Of a stretch of 64,000 bases of DNA, positions 47,950 to 57,582 are shown piece after piece. Numbering within the stretch: position 1 is the stretch's first letter; each line of letters starts with the position of its first letter. Below the pieces are notes generated by a model that was given only the letters and a program-made list of their open reading frames with translations, was not told the DNA's origin and searched no databases. Source of the DNA: Rhizobium sp. ARZ01 (GTDB taxonomy: Bacteria > Pseudomonadota > Alphaproteobacteria > Rhizobiales > Rhizobiaceae); the NCBI RefSeq assembly GCF_014851675.1, contig NZ_JACVAE010000005.1:124001-188000 (forward strand), written 5' to 3'. Both the position numbers and the translations under genes were made by a program.

Positions 47950-48213
47950 TTACTGGATGCGTCTCGTCCGGGGATACGCCATGAGCGAAGCGCGGGCGCG
48001 GGCGAGATCTTCGCGGGCGACGGTCAACATCGCGTCTGCCGTATCCAGAGCCGCGAAAGCAGCCGCAGTCGGATTGGGCCGTTCCGCAGTGATGCGAACC
48101 CAGGTGCGATCGATTTCAGCAAGAGCCGCGCGAACATTCGCGATCGCTCGTTCAATGGCATCGTAGAGAGCAATCTCCTCTTCGGAGACTCTTCGCGATT
48201 TGTCACCGGTCAT
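47950..48213 (-). CDS. Hypothetical helical protein
   Basis: An 87-residue protein (MTGDKSRRVSEEEIALYDAI ... VRAALAEIDRTWVRITAERP ... MLTVAREDLARARASLMAYP). It is predicted to be two helices. I chose ATG 48213 (the frame extends to 48273). The family is not recognised. It is convergent with the hsp20 operon. Confidence 0.5.
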   Translation of the reverse strand: MTGDKSRRVSEEEIALYDAIERAIANVRAALAEIDRTWVRITAERPNPTAAAFAALDTADAMLTVAREDLARARASLMAYPRTRRIQ

Positions 48214-48447
48214 CGATCTTTTTCCGGCCACACCGGTCCATTGTGCATGCTCGAATGGCAAAACTACCACCAAGAGCGCTCATTTTAAACAGTCAGCGTG
48301 GCAACGATAGGATCGAAAATGGGTGAGAAACGCCGAACCGGTGGGCGCCGATGCACGTGTGCTAGAGGCATCAAGGGTGATAGTCGCGGCCATGGAAACG
48401 GCTCATGAACGGTGGTTCACTGCCAATTCTCCCCTCTGCCTTCAACG

Positions 48448-48597
48448 TCAGTTTTCCTGAACGGACACGCCATTCTGGTCAAGCGGGACGTCAACGCCGG
48501 CCGGCTTCGTTTCCTCGCGATAGAGGTAGACGCCGAGGACTATGGCGGCGACAACCAGGCCGCCGATGATCAGGTCGAGGGTGTTGTTTTGCTGCAT
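48448..48597 (-). CDS. Small single-pass membrane protein
   Basis: A 49-residue protein: MQQNNTLDLIIGGLVVAAIV then LGVYLYREETKPAGVDVPLD and a short polar tail ending QEN. It has one hydrophobic helix at residues 8-25 and a periplasmic or cytoplasmic tail. Codon use is normal. There is no homologue I can name with certainty, though small stress-related membrane proteins of this form are common in rhizobia. Confidence 0.55.
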   Translation of the reverse strand: MQQNNTLDLIIGGLVVAAIVLGVYLYREETKPAGVDVPLDQNGVSVQEN

Positions 48598-48922
48598 GAG
48601 AGCAATTTTGCCTCTAATAGGTGAAGGGAGGAGCGGTTAGCCGCCTGTGAGAACGGCCGAGTTTCGCAGTTCATAATTGCAGCTAACGGAATAATACTCG
48701 AAAAAACCAGCATGCCGCGGGCATGAGACGCCTTAGCGGTAAGCCTACGCTGCGGCGTAAGTTCGGAGGTGCCGTCTCAGGGGATCCGCAAAAATAGCGC
48801 GATCGTTCTTCCGGCCCGGATCAGGCGACAGTCCGCTCCGGGTCATGCCCGGCAAATGGAGGCGGCAACATCGTCCGTTTTCCACCCTTCTGCGACGCTG
48901 CGCTCGCCGTGCTTGCCGAGGC
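48598..48922. other. No gene recognised
   Basis: 325 bp. Only short antisense frames are open, and I see no repeat or hairpin of note. Confidence 0.4.
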
Positions 48923-49138
48923 TCACTCCACTTCTCTTCTGCTCGCTCCACTTGTCTTCTGAATTTCACATAGTTTCTCGGCTTTGAGCGCTTCGTAGAG
49001 CGCTGTCTTGCCGATCTTTACGCGAGCGGCAGCTTCGCGAACATTGAGACCGGCCGCCAGATGCTGTTGGGCCTTTGCGAGTTTTTCCGGCGTTACCACC
49101 GCTTGTCGGCCGCCGCGCCGGCCCCGCTCCTCTGCGGC
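48923..49138 (-). pseudogene. C-terminal remnant of a resolvase/invertase
   Basis: The minus strand reads EERGRRGGRQAVVTPEKLAK, AQQHLAAGLNVREAAARVKI, GKTALYEALKAEKLCEIQK. This is the helix-turn-helix end of a serine resolvase of the Tn3 type. The catalytic N-terminal domain is missing. It abuts the Tn3 transposase remnant. Confidence 0.8.
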
Positions 49139-49885
49139 TTACGGCACTCGAAGCCATCACGCATGTGGCGATAAGGCGCGGTGTTCGCATCGCTCACCGG
49201 GCCCTGGCTGGCGGACTGTCAGAGGTCCAGAAGGTCGAACTGGATAAACTTCTCGACCCGCGTGAGGGGACGGGTGTGACAGTTCTTGCTTGGGCGAGGT
49301 CACCAGCATTGTCGCCAGCCGCCGTCAACCTCGACAGGATCGCCGAGCGCATTCGCCTTCTTCGGTCGTTGGCCCTGCCGGTGACGTTGATGGAGCGCAT
49401 TCCGGTCACGGTCTTCAATGAATTCGCCGCAGAGGGGATGCGGATGAGCGCGCAGCATCTGCGCGACCTCAACACCGAACGCCGGCATGCCGTCCTGGCC
49501 GCGACGGTGTTGCACCTTTCCCGCCATCTGACCGACTGCGCCATCGACATGTTCAAAAAACTCATAGGCATCCTGACTCGGCGAGCCGACAACCAGGCAG
49601 CCGCTCGCGTCACCCGATCTGTCCGGGAGGTGCAGAAGCCGCTGAAGGACGTCTCGAAAGCTTGCCATGCGATCATCGAGGCCAGGGAGAAAGGCGAAGA
49701 TATCGCCAAAGCGCTTGAACAGGTCATTCGATGGCCGGTCTTCGCGACCAGTGTCCGGGCGGTCGATACGCTGATCGCGCCGGATGTCATCGACGGTAGA
49801 ATCGAAATGCTCCAGCGCTATCCGACGATCCGGAAAATGGCGCCGGAATTTCTCTCGACCCTCGTGTTCCGCGGTCACGCTCGCT
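49130..49885 (+). pseudogene. Tn3-family transposase remnant (N-terminal half)
   Basis: ITHVAIRRGVRIAHRALAGG, LDKLLDPREGTGVTVLAWAR, ITVLMERIPVTVFNEFAAEG-like segments (here LMERIPVTVFNEFAAEGMRM) and RYPTIRKMAPEFLSTLVFRG match the DUF4158/N-terminal part of Tn3 transposases. The homology stops at VFRGHA, well before the DDE core, and the frame ends in unrelated sequence. Confidence 0.85.
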
Positions 49886-50031
49886 TTCTGGAGCGTTGGA
49901 GCAGTCGCCTGAACGATGCCGTCGATCACGTCACCTAGAAGGTCTTCGGCGCGTACGTTGCCAACACCGCAAAACAACCCGACCAACGCGAGTGCCGTCA
50001 AAGCGCTGCAGATGATTCCACTGCGAGACAT
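49880..50031 (-). pseudogene. N-terminal remnant of an exported protein gene
   Basis: Starts MSRSGIICSALTALALVGLF and continues CGVGNVRAEDLLGDVIDGIV, a clear signal peptide and mature start. The coding homology then breaks at the Tn3 remnant. I cannot identify the protein. Confidence 0.55.
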
Positions 50032-50423
50032 TGGCCGCTTCCGACGCTGCCATAGCTAGTCCGGTGAAAGATAGGTAGTTTCGACGACATTTGAAGAAGT
50101 CGGCACCGGCCATCCATAGGGGTTCTGCCGCACGAAATTCCGGCAAAAGGAAGCCCGCCGGAGTGGGCTAGTTGCCTTGGGAGGAAGCGCGAACGCATTA
50201 CTCGTCGCGCTTTCATCCACGGTGCTCCTGAAGCGTATACATCCGGTAAAGGGGAAGCCCTCCCTCAGGCCACGACATTATGAGGGGGTGCCGGCGCCCG
50301 ACGCCGGAGGGTATTCAGCGTCGGGCGACCCGGTGTGGGGCCGGGCATGGGAGCCGGGGAAACCTACCCAAACCGCAAACAGCGAAAATCGTCAGTAAAA
50401 GGGTGGGATTTTTATGGTGTTTT

Positions 50424-50480
50424 TGGTGAGCGCGCAGGGATTCGAAGCCTGGACCTACCGATCGAAAGTCAGTCGCTTGA
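50424..50480 (-). other. tRNA 3'-end-like remnant, possible attachment site
   Basis: On the minus strand, ACTGA-CTTTCGA-TCGGT looks like an anticodon arm. It is followed by CAGGCTTCGAATCCCTG (a T-arm with one mismatch) and GCGCGCTCACCA, a 3' CCA end. The 5' half of a tRNA is absent. Integrating elements often leave such 3' ends at their borders. Confidence 0.4.
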
Positions 50481-50674
50481 TTGACGGCGGGACGTCCACT
50501 TTCTCTAACGCGCAACCGAAAGCAGTCAGTCCGCTGCCGGCCCCAAACCGGCGCAAATCCGTGTTCTCTCGCATGGATGTTCTGGTTTTGGTCTTCGAAA
50601 GTCGCATAATGGATCGAGGGGAACTGCCGGTGCAGGCGAGCAACGAAAATAGAAACTGGTAGGGACACAGCTAT

Positions 50675-50716
50675 TCACCGCGGTGGTCTGCGGTTCGAAT
50701 CCCTTCAACAGCACGA
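50675..50716 (+). other. Second TpsiC-arm-like segment
   Basis: TGCGGTTCGAATCCC followed by TTCAACAGCA resembles a tRNA T-arm and acceptor end, but the stem does not pair fully. It may be a decayed attachment site. Confidence 0.25.
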
Positions 50717-50842
50717 CTCTGCGTAGCCGCGGAGCGAAAAATCTCATTCTCCAACTGCGGAGAATAATTAATTAACATATAAACTCTATCGTGGAAACGG
50801 CATCATATTTTGATATTATAATCCATTACCTTAGATGTTCCT

Positions 50843-51820
50843 ATGGCTGAGTTGTTAGACAAGGATGCACTGTCCATCGCGTCCAGTTCCGGTTGGATGA
50901 CCGCGGAAGCAGTTTTCCACCATCCGGATTTCCCCGCCGTCGACAGACAACTTGCCGCCCACCTCATCAAAATTCATCGGGAAACGCCCCGGTTGGCGCG
51001 CCTTAAGGCTTCTCACCGAAAGTGGTTCATGACGCAAGCCATGTACGCCCTGTGCATGCGGCGGGCGACAGGCAATGATGCCGTCGGGCTTCATGCGAGC
51101 CGCTTTATCGAGGCCGTCACCTCGATCGGAGTTGCGAGCCGGAACACGGCGGATGCCTTTCTCAAGGAGTTGCTCGCCTACAAGTTCCTGCAGGAAATTC
51201 CTTCGCGACATGACAGGCGGATACGAAGCCTTGGGACAACACCGGCAAGCGACGCGGCCATGCGGGGCTGGTTCATGGGGCACATGAGTGGGCTGGACCG
51301 TATGGATGGCGGCAACCGAGTCGCTGCCTGCGGGGAAAATCCGCTGATCTTCCGCACTGCGCAGCCACGCGCGGCCGCAGCGCTGATCGCCAATCCCATT
51401 TGGCGTTATCCGCCTGACAGTATCGGCCATTTCCTTGCTTCGGAATTCGGCGGGATGATTATTCACGAGTTCATGTTCGAGATCGCGGACTTTACGGCCG
51501 TAGACGGCAGAGTGGTCGTCGGTCCCGTCAATGTCCATTCGCTTGCGATGCAGTATGGGATTTCCGCCACCAACATCAAACGGATGTTCAAGCGGGCGCA
51601 GGAGGAATCGTGCCTCGGCTGGGAAGGGCGCCGCGGGCACAAGGTCCTTTGGCTCTCCCGACACTTCCTCGACGACTATCTGTGGTGGCAGGCGCAAAAG
51701 TTCTCGGCCCTCGACGAGGCGTTTTATTTCTCTTTCGCAACGGTGCCGTCTGCAGGTTCGGGCGGGCGATCTCAGGGAGGCTGTGCAAGAGAGCGGAGGC
51801 CGCAGCCGACCGGCCCGTAA
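50843..51820 (+). CDS. Putative winged-helix regulator of the export island
   Basis: A 325-residue soluble protein. The C-terminal part (VNVHSLAMQYGISATNIKRM, FKRAQEESCLGWEGRRGHKV) looks like a helix-turn-helix/winged-helix DNA-binding domain. The N-terminal 200 residues are helical and basic with no named domain. It lies immediately upstream of the HlyD/ABC genes on the same strand, after an AT-rich leader. A regulatory role is inferred from position and the HTH; I do not recognise the family. Confidence 0.6.
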   Translation: MAELLDKDALSIASSSGWMTAEAVFHHPDFPAVDRQLAAHLIKIHRETPRLARLKASHRKWFMTQAMYALCMRRATGNDAVGLHASRFIEAVTSIGVASRNTADAFLKELLAYKFLQEIPSRHDRRIRSLGTTPASDAAMRGWFMGHMSGLDRMDGGNRVAACGENPLIFRTAQPRAAAALIANPIWRYPPDSIGHFLASEFGGMIIHEFMFEIADFTAVDGRVVVGPVNVHSLAMQYGISATNIKRMFKRAQEESCLGWEGRRGHKVLWLSRHFLDDYLWWQAQKFSALDEAFYFSFATVPSAGSGGRSQGGCARERRPQPTGP

Positions 51821-51835
51821 CGGAAGAGAGGATGA

Positions 51836-51937
51836 ATGCTCCCAGATTTGGTCCTTGAATGTGACGGGTGCATCTTCGCCCGCGCACTCGACTGCTTTAA
51901 TCGCGTGGGGAACATTGTCTCGGAGCAGGGTGGATGA
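51836..51937 (+). CDS. 33-residue small ORF coupled to the HlyD gene
   Basis: MLPDLVLECDGCIFARALDC followed by FNRVGNIVSEQGG-stop. GAGAGGA lies about 5 bp upstream, and its stop overlaps the HlyD ATG as ATGA. It has three Cys and ends in GG, but no residues follow. It could be a leader/attenuator peptide, a coupling ORF, or a remnant of a precursor whose core was lost. Confidence 0.4.
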   Translation: MLPDLVLECDGCIFARALDCFNRVGNIVSEQGG

Positions 51938-53196
51938 GTGCACTGGATGAGGGGCTTTTCCGCAAGGAAGCGCTGGAGCAGAATTTTTCGCCTGAGCGGT
52001 TGGAAGAGGCGGTGCGTATCAACACCGCGGCCAGTCGGGTCGGACTTTTTGCCATGCTTCTGCTTTGCCTCCTGTTCGCAGTGTGGGGCTTTGTCGGGCG
52101 TATTCCCGCTCGCGTCGAGGGTCAGGGCATCCTGCTGTTGGCGGGTGGACAGGTCATCGACGCTGCGGCGCTGGTGTCCGGGACGCTTGTGACGACTGTA
52201 AGCCGCGTCGGCGAAGCCGTTGCAGCCGACGCGGTGCTCGCTCGTATTGACCAGCCGGATGTGCGCCTGAGTTTTGAGGCAGCGACGCAGCGGGTGGAGC
52301 GTTTGCGGGAGAACCTGAAAGCGGTGGAGGAGAATGAGGATCGGGTACTTGCCGCGCGAAAGGCGAACGCTGAAGCTCTCCGTGCCGCCTATCGGGAGAA
52401 GATGGCGGATTCTGTCCGGCGGCGCGATACCTACCTCGCCCAACTTGCCCGGCAGGAGAAGCTGGCGAGTGCGGGGGCCGTCACGACCACGAACCTGCAG
52501 CAGACCCGCGAAGAGGTGGAAGAAGCCAATCAAGCCTTGTCCTCGACGCGCGCTGCCCTTCTTGAACTCGACGCCACGTTGATCACGGCAGGTGCCGAAA
52601 GGTTGCGGCGATTGCAGGATCTGCGGCAGGACTTGTTGCGCGAGACGGCCGACCGCGACCAGCTACGCCAGAAGCTGGATGTTTTCGGTAAGGTGGTCTC
52701 TCCCTCCGCAGGCCGGCTGATCGAATGGAAGGCCCCTTCGGGAACGCTGGTGGCGGCCGGGACGCCTGTTGCGAGCGTCGCCACGGGCAAGGGCTCTCTT
52801 CAGATGCAACTCTACCTGCCGCCCGCCAGCGGTAAGCGCGTGCGGCAGGGAATGCCGGTCAATATCGAGATCGCCGGTCTGCCACGCGAGCAATGGGGCA
52901 CGCTTGAGGGCACTGTCGTTTCCGTTTCGGACTTTCCGGCAACCCGCGAGGGCATGTTTGCAACGTTGCGCAACGACGGATTGGTTTCGCGCTTTTCGGC
53001 AAAGGGAATGCCCTTCGTTGCGGTTGTCGAACTGACGGCAGATCCAGACACGCCCGGAGGCTACCTCTGGCGCGGCGGCCATGGCCCGGACGAGCCGCCG
53101 GGGCAGGGGGCAATCGGCACGGGCAAGGTGACGATCGAGGAACGCGCGCCCATCGATTTTCTCCTGCCGTTCCTGCGCACGTTGACGGGGACCTGA
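51934..53196 (+). CDS. HlyD-family membrane fusion protein (NHLM-type secretion protein)
   Basis: A 420-residue adaptor that bridges inner-membrane exporters and the outer membrane. The N-terminal LFRKEALEQNFSPERLEEAV is followed by a membrane segment (AMLLLCLLFAVWGFVGRI). Next come a lipoyl/barrel domain (GQGILLLAGGQVIDAAALVS), a coiled coil (about residues 105-235) and a beta-barrel end. It resembles the NHLM bacteriocin-system secretion protein. It is directly followed, after 1 bp, by the C39 ABC exporter. Confidence 0.88.
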   Translation: MSALDEGLFRKEALEQNFSPERLEEAVRINTAASRVGLFAMLLLCLLFAVWGFVGRIPARVEGQGILLLAGGQVIDAAALVSGTLVTTVSRVGEAVAADAVLARIDQPDVRLSFEAATQRVERLRENLKAVEENEDRVLAARKANAEALRAAYREKMADSVRRRDTYLAQLARQEKLASAGAVTTTNLQQTREEVEEANQALSSTRAALLELDATLITAGAERLRRLQDLRQDLLRETADRDQLRQKLDVFGKVVSPSAGRLIEWKAPSGTLVAAGTPVASVATGKGSLQMQLYLPPASGKRVRQGMPVNIEIAGLPREQWGTLEGTVVSVSDFPATREGMFATLRNDGLVSRFSAKGMPFVAVVELTADPDTPGGYLWRGGHGPDEPPGQGAIGTGKVTIEERAPIDFLLPFLRTLTGT

Positions 53197-53197
53197 T

Positions 53198-55345
53198 ATG
53201 GGTCGCTTGCTCCCGGCGTCGAGACGACCGGTCCCGACGATTTTGCAGATCGAGCACGCCGAATGCGGCGTCGCTTGCCTCGCCATGGTGCTGGCCTGGC
53301 ACGGCCGGCATATAGGCCTCGACGAATTGCGCATTCGGGCGGGCGTTTCACGCGACGGCACCAAGGCCAGCAACCTGTTGCGTGCCGCACGCTGGGCCGG
53401 GCTGGAAGCGCGGGGTCTGCGCGCTGAGCCCGAGGAGCTACGCGATATCGAGGGACCAGCCATCCTGCACTGGGAGTTCAATCATTTTGTCGTTCTGGAG
53501 CGCATTGCAGGTGGGGTCGCCACGATCGTCGATCCGGCCGAGGGGCGGCGGACGATATCGATGCGGGAACTTGCTGGAAGCTTTACCGGCGTCGCGCTGA
53601 CATTCCGGAAGGGCGAGCGGTTTTGCCCCGGTGGAAAGAGGATGTCGCCGCTGTCGTCGCTCGGTGAGCGGTTGAGAGGAACGCGACCGGCCCTGTTCTC
53701 CATTCTGGCGGCCTCACTTTTTCTCGTCGTGCCGGGCGTCGTGTTGCCGGTTCTTTCCCGAAGCTTCATCGACGACATTCTGATCGGCGCACAAAAGGAC
53801 TGGTTCTTGCCGTTCTGCCTGCTGCTCTTCAGCGTTATCCTGTTCCAGGCCGCTGTCACTCTGTTCCAGCAATTCCTTCTGATGAAGCTGGAAACGCGGC
53901 TCGCCTTCCTGCCGACGACCCGGCAGCTTTGGCACATGCTGCGCTTGCCGATCAGCTTCTACACGCAGCGTCATGCGGGGGAGCTTGCCAGCCGGCTCGA
54001 CGCCAACGAGCGGCTCGCGAACCTGCTTTCCGGGGAACTGGCGACGCATGTCTTCAACCTCGCAAGCATTGTGGCCTACGCGGCGATCATGCTCGCCCTC
54101 GATCCGGTGTTGGCGGCACTGCTCATCGCCATTCAGAGCGTCTATGCGCTGGTGCTGCGTGAAGCCATCCGGCGGCAGGGAATCAATGCCCGTCAGCAGG
54201 TGGCAGCAGCCGGTAAGCTGGTGGCGGCCACCATCGGTCCTATTCGCAGCTTGGAAACGGTGAAGGCTTCCGGTCTCGAAAGCGAAGCCTTCCGACGCTG
54301 GGCCGGACATCAGGCGCGGCTCCTCGGCCTGCGCAGCGATCAGGGTCATATCGACGCCGTGCTGGCGGCCGTTCCCGCGCTGATGCAGGCGCTGGCCGGT
54401 GCTCTTGTCCTCGGCGTGGGCGGACTCCGCGTCATGGACGGGGCAGCGACGCCCGGCACGCTGATTGCGTTCCAGGCCCTGGCCATGAGCTTTTCTGCTC
54501 CGATCGCCGGCTTGCTGGCGCTAGCAGGACAGATCCAGCAGGTCCGTGCGGATCTGGAGCGAGCTGACGACGTAATGCGGGCCCCGGCGCTTGCGGTAGC
54601 AGCCGACGCGCGCGTTCCGAAGGATTGCGTGATTGAAGCAGAAGACCTGAGCTTCGGCTACAGCCCGCTGGATCCACCACTGATAGAAGGTCTCTCGCTG
54701 GTACTGAGGCCGGGGGCGCGGATCGCGATTGTTGGCGGCTCTGGCAGCGGCAAGACCACCGCGGGCCGTCTGCTTGCCGGGCTTCTGGAGCCGTGGGGCG
54801 GTTCGCTCACGCTTGGTGGCGTCGATCTCCTGGCCATTCCCGCCGCACGGCGCGCGGCGCTGTGCGGCTATGTTGATCAGGACATCTTCCTGTTTGAAGG
54901 AACGGTTCACGACAATCTAACCCTCTGGAACGGCGGGGTATCCGACGGAACGATCACGCAGGCGCTGGCCGATGCGGCGGTGCTGGACGACATCCTTTCG
55001 CGCAAAGGGCGGCTGTTTGCGGCGGTCGACGAGAACGGCGGCAACTTCAGCGGCGGGCAACGGCAGCGCCTCGAAATTGCCCGGGCTCTTGCGGGCAATC
55101 CGCAGATACTCATCCTCGACGAGGCGACCTCGGCGTTGGATACGGCCACGGAGAAGAAGATCGGCGAGAGCCTGCGCCAGCGGGGATGTTCCTGTATCGT
55201 CATCGCCCATCGCATCGCGACTGTTCGTGATTGCGACGAAATCATCGTCATGAAGGCCGGGCGGGTCGTCGAGCGCGGCAACCATGCGGAGCTCCTTGCG
55301 CTCGAGGGTGAATATGCCACCCTGTTGCGGGAGAATGCGCCATGA
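53198..55345 (+). CDS. NHLM-type peptidase/permease/ATPase exporter
   Basis: A 715-residue three-domain exporter. The N-terminal C39 peptidase has Q17, C23 (HAECGVACLAM), H96 (FNHFVVLERI) and D112 (VDPAEG), so it should cleave double-glycine leaders. The membrane domain follows (about residues 150-440). The ATPase is complete: Walker A GGSGSGKTT, signature NFSGGQRQRLEIARAL, Walker B ILILDEATSALD and H-loop IAHR. It overlaps the next ABC gene (ATGA). Confidence 0.95.
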   Translation: MGRLLPASRRPVPTILQIEHAECGVACLAMVLAWHGRHIGLDELRIRAGVSRDGTKASNLLRAARWAGLEARGLRAEPEELRDIEGPAILHWEFNHFVVLERIAGGVATIVDPAEGRRTISMRELAGSFTGVALTFRKGERFCPGGKRMSPLSSLGERLRGTRPALFSILAASLFLVVPGVVLPVLSRSFIDDILIGAQKDWFLPFCLLLFSVILFQAAVTLFQQFLLMKLETRLAFLPTTRQLWHMLRLPISFYTQRHAGELASRLDANERLANLLSGELATHVFNLASIVAYAAIMLALDPVLAALLIAIQSVYALVLREAIRRQGINARQQVAAAGKLVAATIGPIRSLETVKASGLESEAFRRWAGHQARLLGLRSDQGHIDAVLAAVPALMQALAGALVLGVGGLRVMDGAATPGTLIAFQALAMSFSAPIAGLLALAGQIQQVRADLERADDVMRAPALAVAADARVPKDCVIEAEDLSFGYSPLDPPLIEGLSLVLRPGARIAIVGGSGSGKTTAGRLLAGLLEPWGGSLTLGGVDLLAIPAARRAALCGYVDQDIFLFEGTVHDNLTLWNGGVSDGTITQALADAAVLDDILSRKGRLFAAVDENGGNFSGGQRQRLEIARALAGNPQILILDEATSALDTATEKKIGESLRQRGCSCIVIAHRIATVRDCDEIIVMKAGRVVERGNHAELLALEGEYATLLRENAP

Positions 55346-57582
55346 CGCTGCGGCCGTCGCCAACCACGCAGCACGAAAATCTTGCCGATGCCGGCCTGAA
55401 GCTGGCGCTGTCCGAGCTTTTCGCTGGCGAAGGCAGCGGTAGCGGAGCGGCGAGCACGCCTCTGGTCGCGGCGATAGCTACGGCCATGAAGGCGGCCGGG
55501 CATCCGATGTCTGCGGACACGTTGCGGGATCTGGCGGTCCAGGATCCCGCGGGTGATGTGCCGGCTTTGCTGCGGCGGGCGGGCATCGCCTTTCGCCCGG
55601 TGGAGCTTGCGGTGGATTGGTGGCGCCATGACGGATTGCCAATGCTGGCCGAACTGGAGGATGGCACGCCGGCCGCGCTGGTTCCCGCCGCGCAGGGTGG
55701 CTGGAGAATTGTTGCCGGCGGCACATCCTCTCGGGCGAAGGAGCGCATCGCAGCGCGGGTCCGTTCCGCCGCGATCCAGATCTACCCCGTGCTGCCCGAT
55801 GCGCCCGCAACGCTTGGCGGCCTTCTGCGCTTCGGTCTTCGCGGCGCGAGCATGGACTTGCTGCGGATGGTGGCGATGGCTGTTCTGGCGAGCCTTGCGG
55901 TGTTGGGGCTGCCTGTCGCGGCGACCCTGCTGTTCGAGCACGTGATCCCGTCGGGCGACCGGGCCAATCTCTGGCAGATCCTGATCGGCCTCGTGGCGAT
56001 CGCATTCGGGCAAACGGCCTTCGATCTGGTTCGAACCTTCGCGGTGGCGCGCATCGAGTCCCGCCTGGACGCGACCCTGCAGGCCGCCGTTTTCCACCGG
56101 CTTCTGCGCCTTCCCGTCGGGTTCTTCAAACGGTTCACCACCGGCGACCTCGCCGAGCGCGTGCTGAGCCTGCAGGAGGCGCGGCAGATGGTTACTGCCA
56201 GCATGCTTTCCGGCCTATTCGGCGTGCTCGGCATCCTGGTCAGCGCCTTGGTTCTGTTCCTTATCGACTGGCGTCTGGCGCTGATCGGCGTTTCGGCTGC
56301 AAGCCTGCTTGCGCTGGTCTCGATGGTACTCTCCTGGCAGCAGCTTCTGGAGGAGCGTCGACAGGTCGCGGCGCGTGGCGTGGTGCAGGGTTTCGTTCTG
56401 CAATTGCTGTTCGGCATTGTGCGACTGCGTGGGGCCGATGCCGAAAAACGCGCGCTCACCCAATGGGCATGGAAGAGCGCCCGGCAGCGGCGGGCCTTCA
56501 TGCGTGCAAGGCTCTACCGGGCGTGGCAGAGCGTGTTGCAGGTTTCGATGCCCTGGCTTTGCTTGCTATTGATCTACGCTGGGGTGATATGGCTGGCCGA
56601 TGCCGATGAAAAGCAAGCGGTGCTGGACGCGCTTGCGACCCCGGCGGACAGCGACGATGCGGCGACGGCGTTGACAGTCGCGGCCTTCGCGGGCTTCGCG
56701 ACGGCGTTCGGCCAGTTGACTGCTGCCCTGCGTGCCGCCATCGGCGCTATCTCCGGCCTTATGGCGGTCGCGCCCTTGGTCGAACGCACCCGGCCGGTGC
56801 TCGAGGCGAAGCCGGAGGAAGGCATACGTCCCGCCCAGCACAGCCTTGGTCTTGAAGGCGATATCGCCTTCCGCAATGTCAGCTTCCGCTATAATGCGGA
56901 TGGCCCGCCGATCTTGCAGGACGTGAGCTTCAAAGCGGGCCGCGGGCAGTTCGTGGCGATCGTCGGCTCATCCGGCAGTGGAAAGTCGACGCTGCTGCGG
57001 CTGTTGCTTGGTTTCGAGGCGTTGGAAAGCGGCGAAATCCTCTTCGACGGCATTCCCGCCCATGGCTTGGAGCCCGGCTTCATCCGCCGCCAGACGGGCG
57101 TAGTACTGCAGAACGGCATGCTGTCGGCAGGTTCGATCTACGACAATATTGTCGGTGCCTCCGGCTGTGGACCGCAAGAGGCTTTGGGCGCTGCCCGACT
57201 TGCCGGCTTGGAGGAGGATCTGGCTGCCATGCCGATGGGCCTGCATACCATTCTGGCCGATGGCGGCAGCACGCTTTCCGGCGGTCAGCGCCAGCGTATC
57301 CTCATTGCTCGAGCCTTGATAAATAGGCCGAAAATCCTCCTGCTCGACGAAGCAACCAGTGCGCTCGACAATTGCACGCAGGCCAGGCTGGCCGAAACGC
57401 TGGCCAGTTTGAACGCGACACGCATTGTCATCGCCCATCGCCTGTCCACCATTCGCCAGGCCGACTGCATCATCGTGCTCGATCGGGGCAGGGTGGTCGA
57501 GATCGGGACCTTCAACGAACTCGCCCGCGCCGGTAGCTGCTTCCAGGACCTTGCCGGCGTAGAGGTATTGGCCGCTCCGTGA
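55342..57582 (+). CDS. NHLM-type ABC exporter permease/ATPase
   Basis: A 746-residue partner of the previous protein. Its N-terminal domain is shaped like C39 but has no catalytic Cys. The membrane domain (about residues 160-460) is followed by a complete ATPase: GSSGSGKSTL, LSGGQRQRILIARALINRP, ILLLDEATSALD, IAHRLSTIR. Such permease/ATPase proteins form heterodimers with the C39 exporter in NHLM clusters. The ATG overlaps the upstream stop. Confidence 0.94.
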   Translation: MTLRPSPTTQHENLADAGLKLALSELFAGEGSGSGAASTPLVAAIATAMKAAGHPMSADTLRDLAVQDPAGDVPALLRRAGIAFRPVELAVDWWRHDGLPMLAELEDGTPAALVPAAQGGWRIVAGGTSSRAKERIAARVRSAAIQIYPVLPDAPATLGGLLRFGLRGASMDLLRMVAMAVLASLAVLGLPVAATLLFEHVIPSGDRANLWQILIGLVAIAFGQTAFDLVRTFAVARIESRLDATLQAAVFHRLLRLPVGFFKRFTTGDLAERVLSLQEARQMVTASMLSGLFGVLGILVSALVLFLIDWRLALIGVSAASLLALVSMVLSWQQLLEERRQVAARGVVQGFVLQLLFGIVRLRGADAEKRALTQWAWKSARQRRAFMRARLYRAWQSVLQVSMPWLCLLLIYAGVIWLADADEKQAVLDALATPADSDDAATALTVAAFAGFATAFGQLTAALRAAIGAISGLMAVAPLVERTRPVLEAKPEEGIRPAQHSLGLEGDIAFRNVSFRYNADGPPILQDVSFKAGRGQFVAIVGSSGSGKSTLLRLLLGFEALESGEILFDGIPAHGLEPGFIRRQTGVVLQNGMLSAGSIYDNIVGASGCGPQEALGAARLAGLEEDLAAMPMGLHTILADGGSTLSGGQRQRILIARALINRPKILLLDEATSALDNCTQARLAETLASLNATRIVIAHRLSTIRQADCIIVLDRGRVVEIGTFNELARAGSCFQDLAGVEVLAAP

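Larger units (their letters stand above)
50032..50842. other. About 800 bp between Tn3 debris and the export island
   Basis: No gene is supported. It contains two tRNA-3'-end-like segments (listed), a GGCGCCCGACGCCGG-like GC stretch near 50290 and an AT-rich promoter-like region at 50760-50830 just upstream of the regulator gene. Confidence 0.45.

Noticed and set aside
53198..57582. Type I secretion of an RTX toxin as an explanation of the HlyD/ABC genes
   Set aside because: No RTX nonapeptide repeats are encoded nearby, and the C39 domain with a GG-leader precursor fits small-peptide export better.
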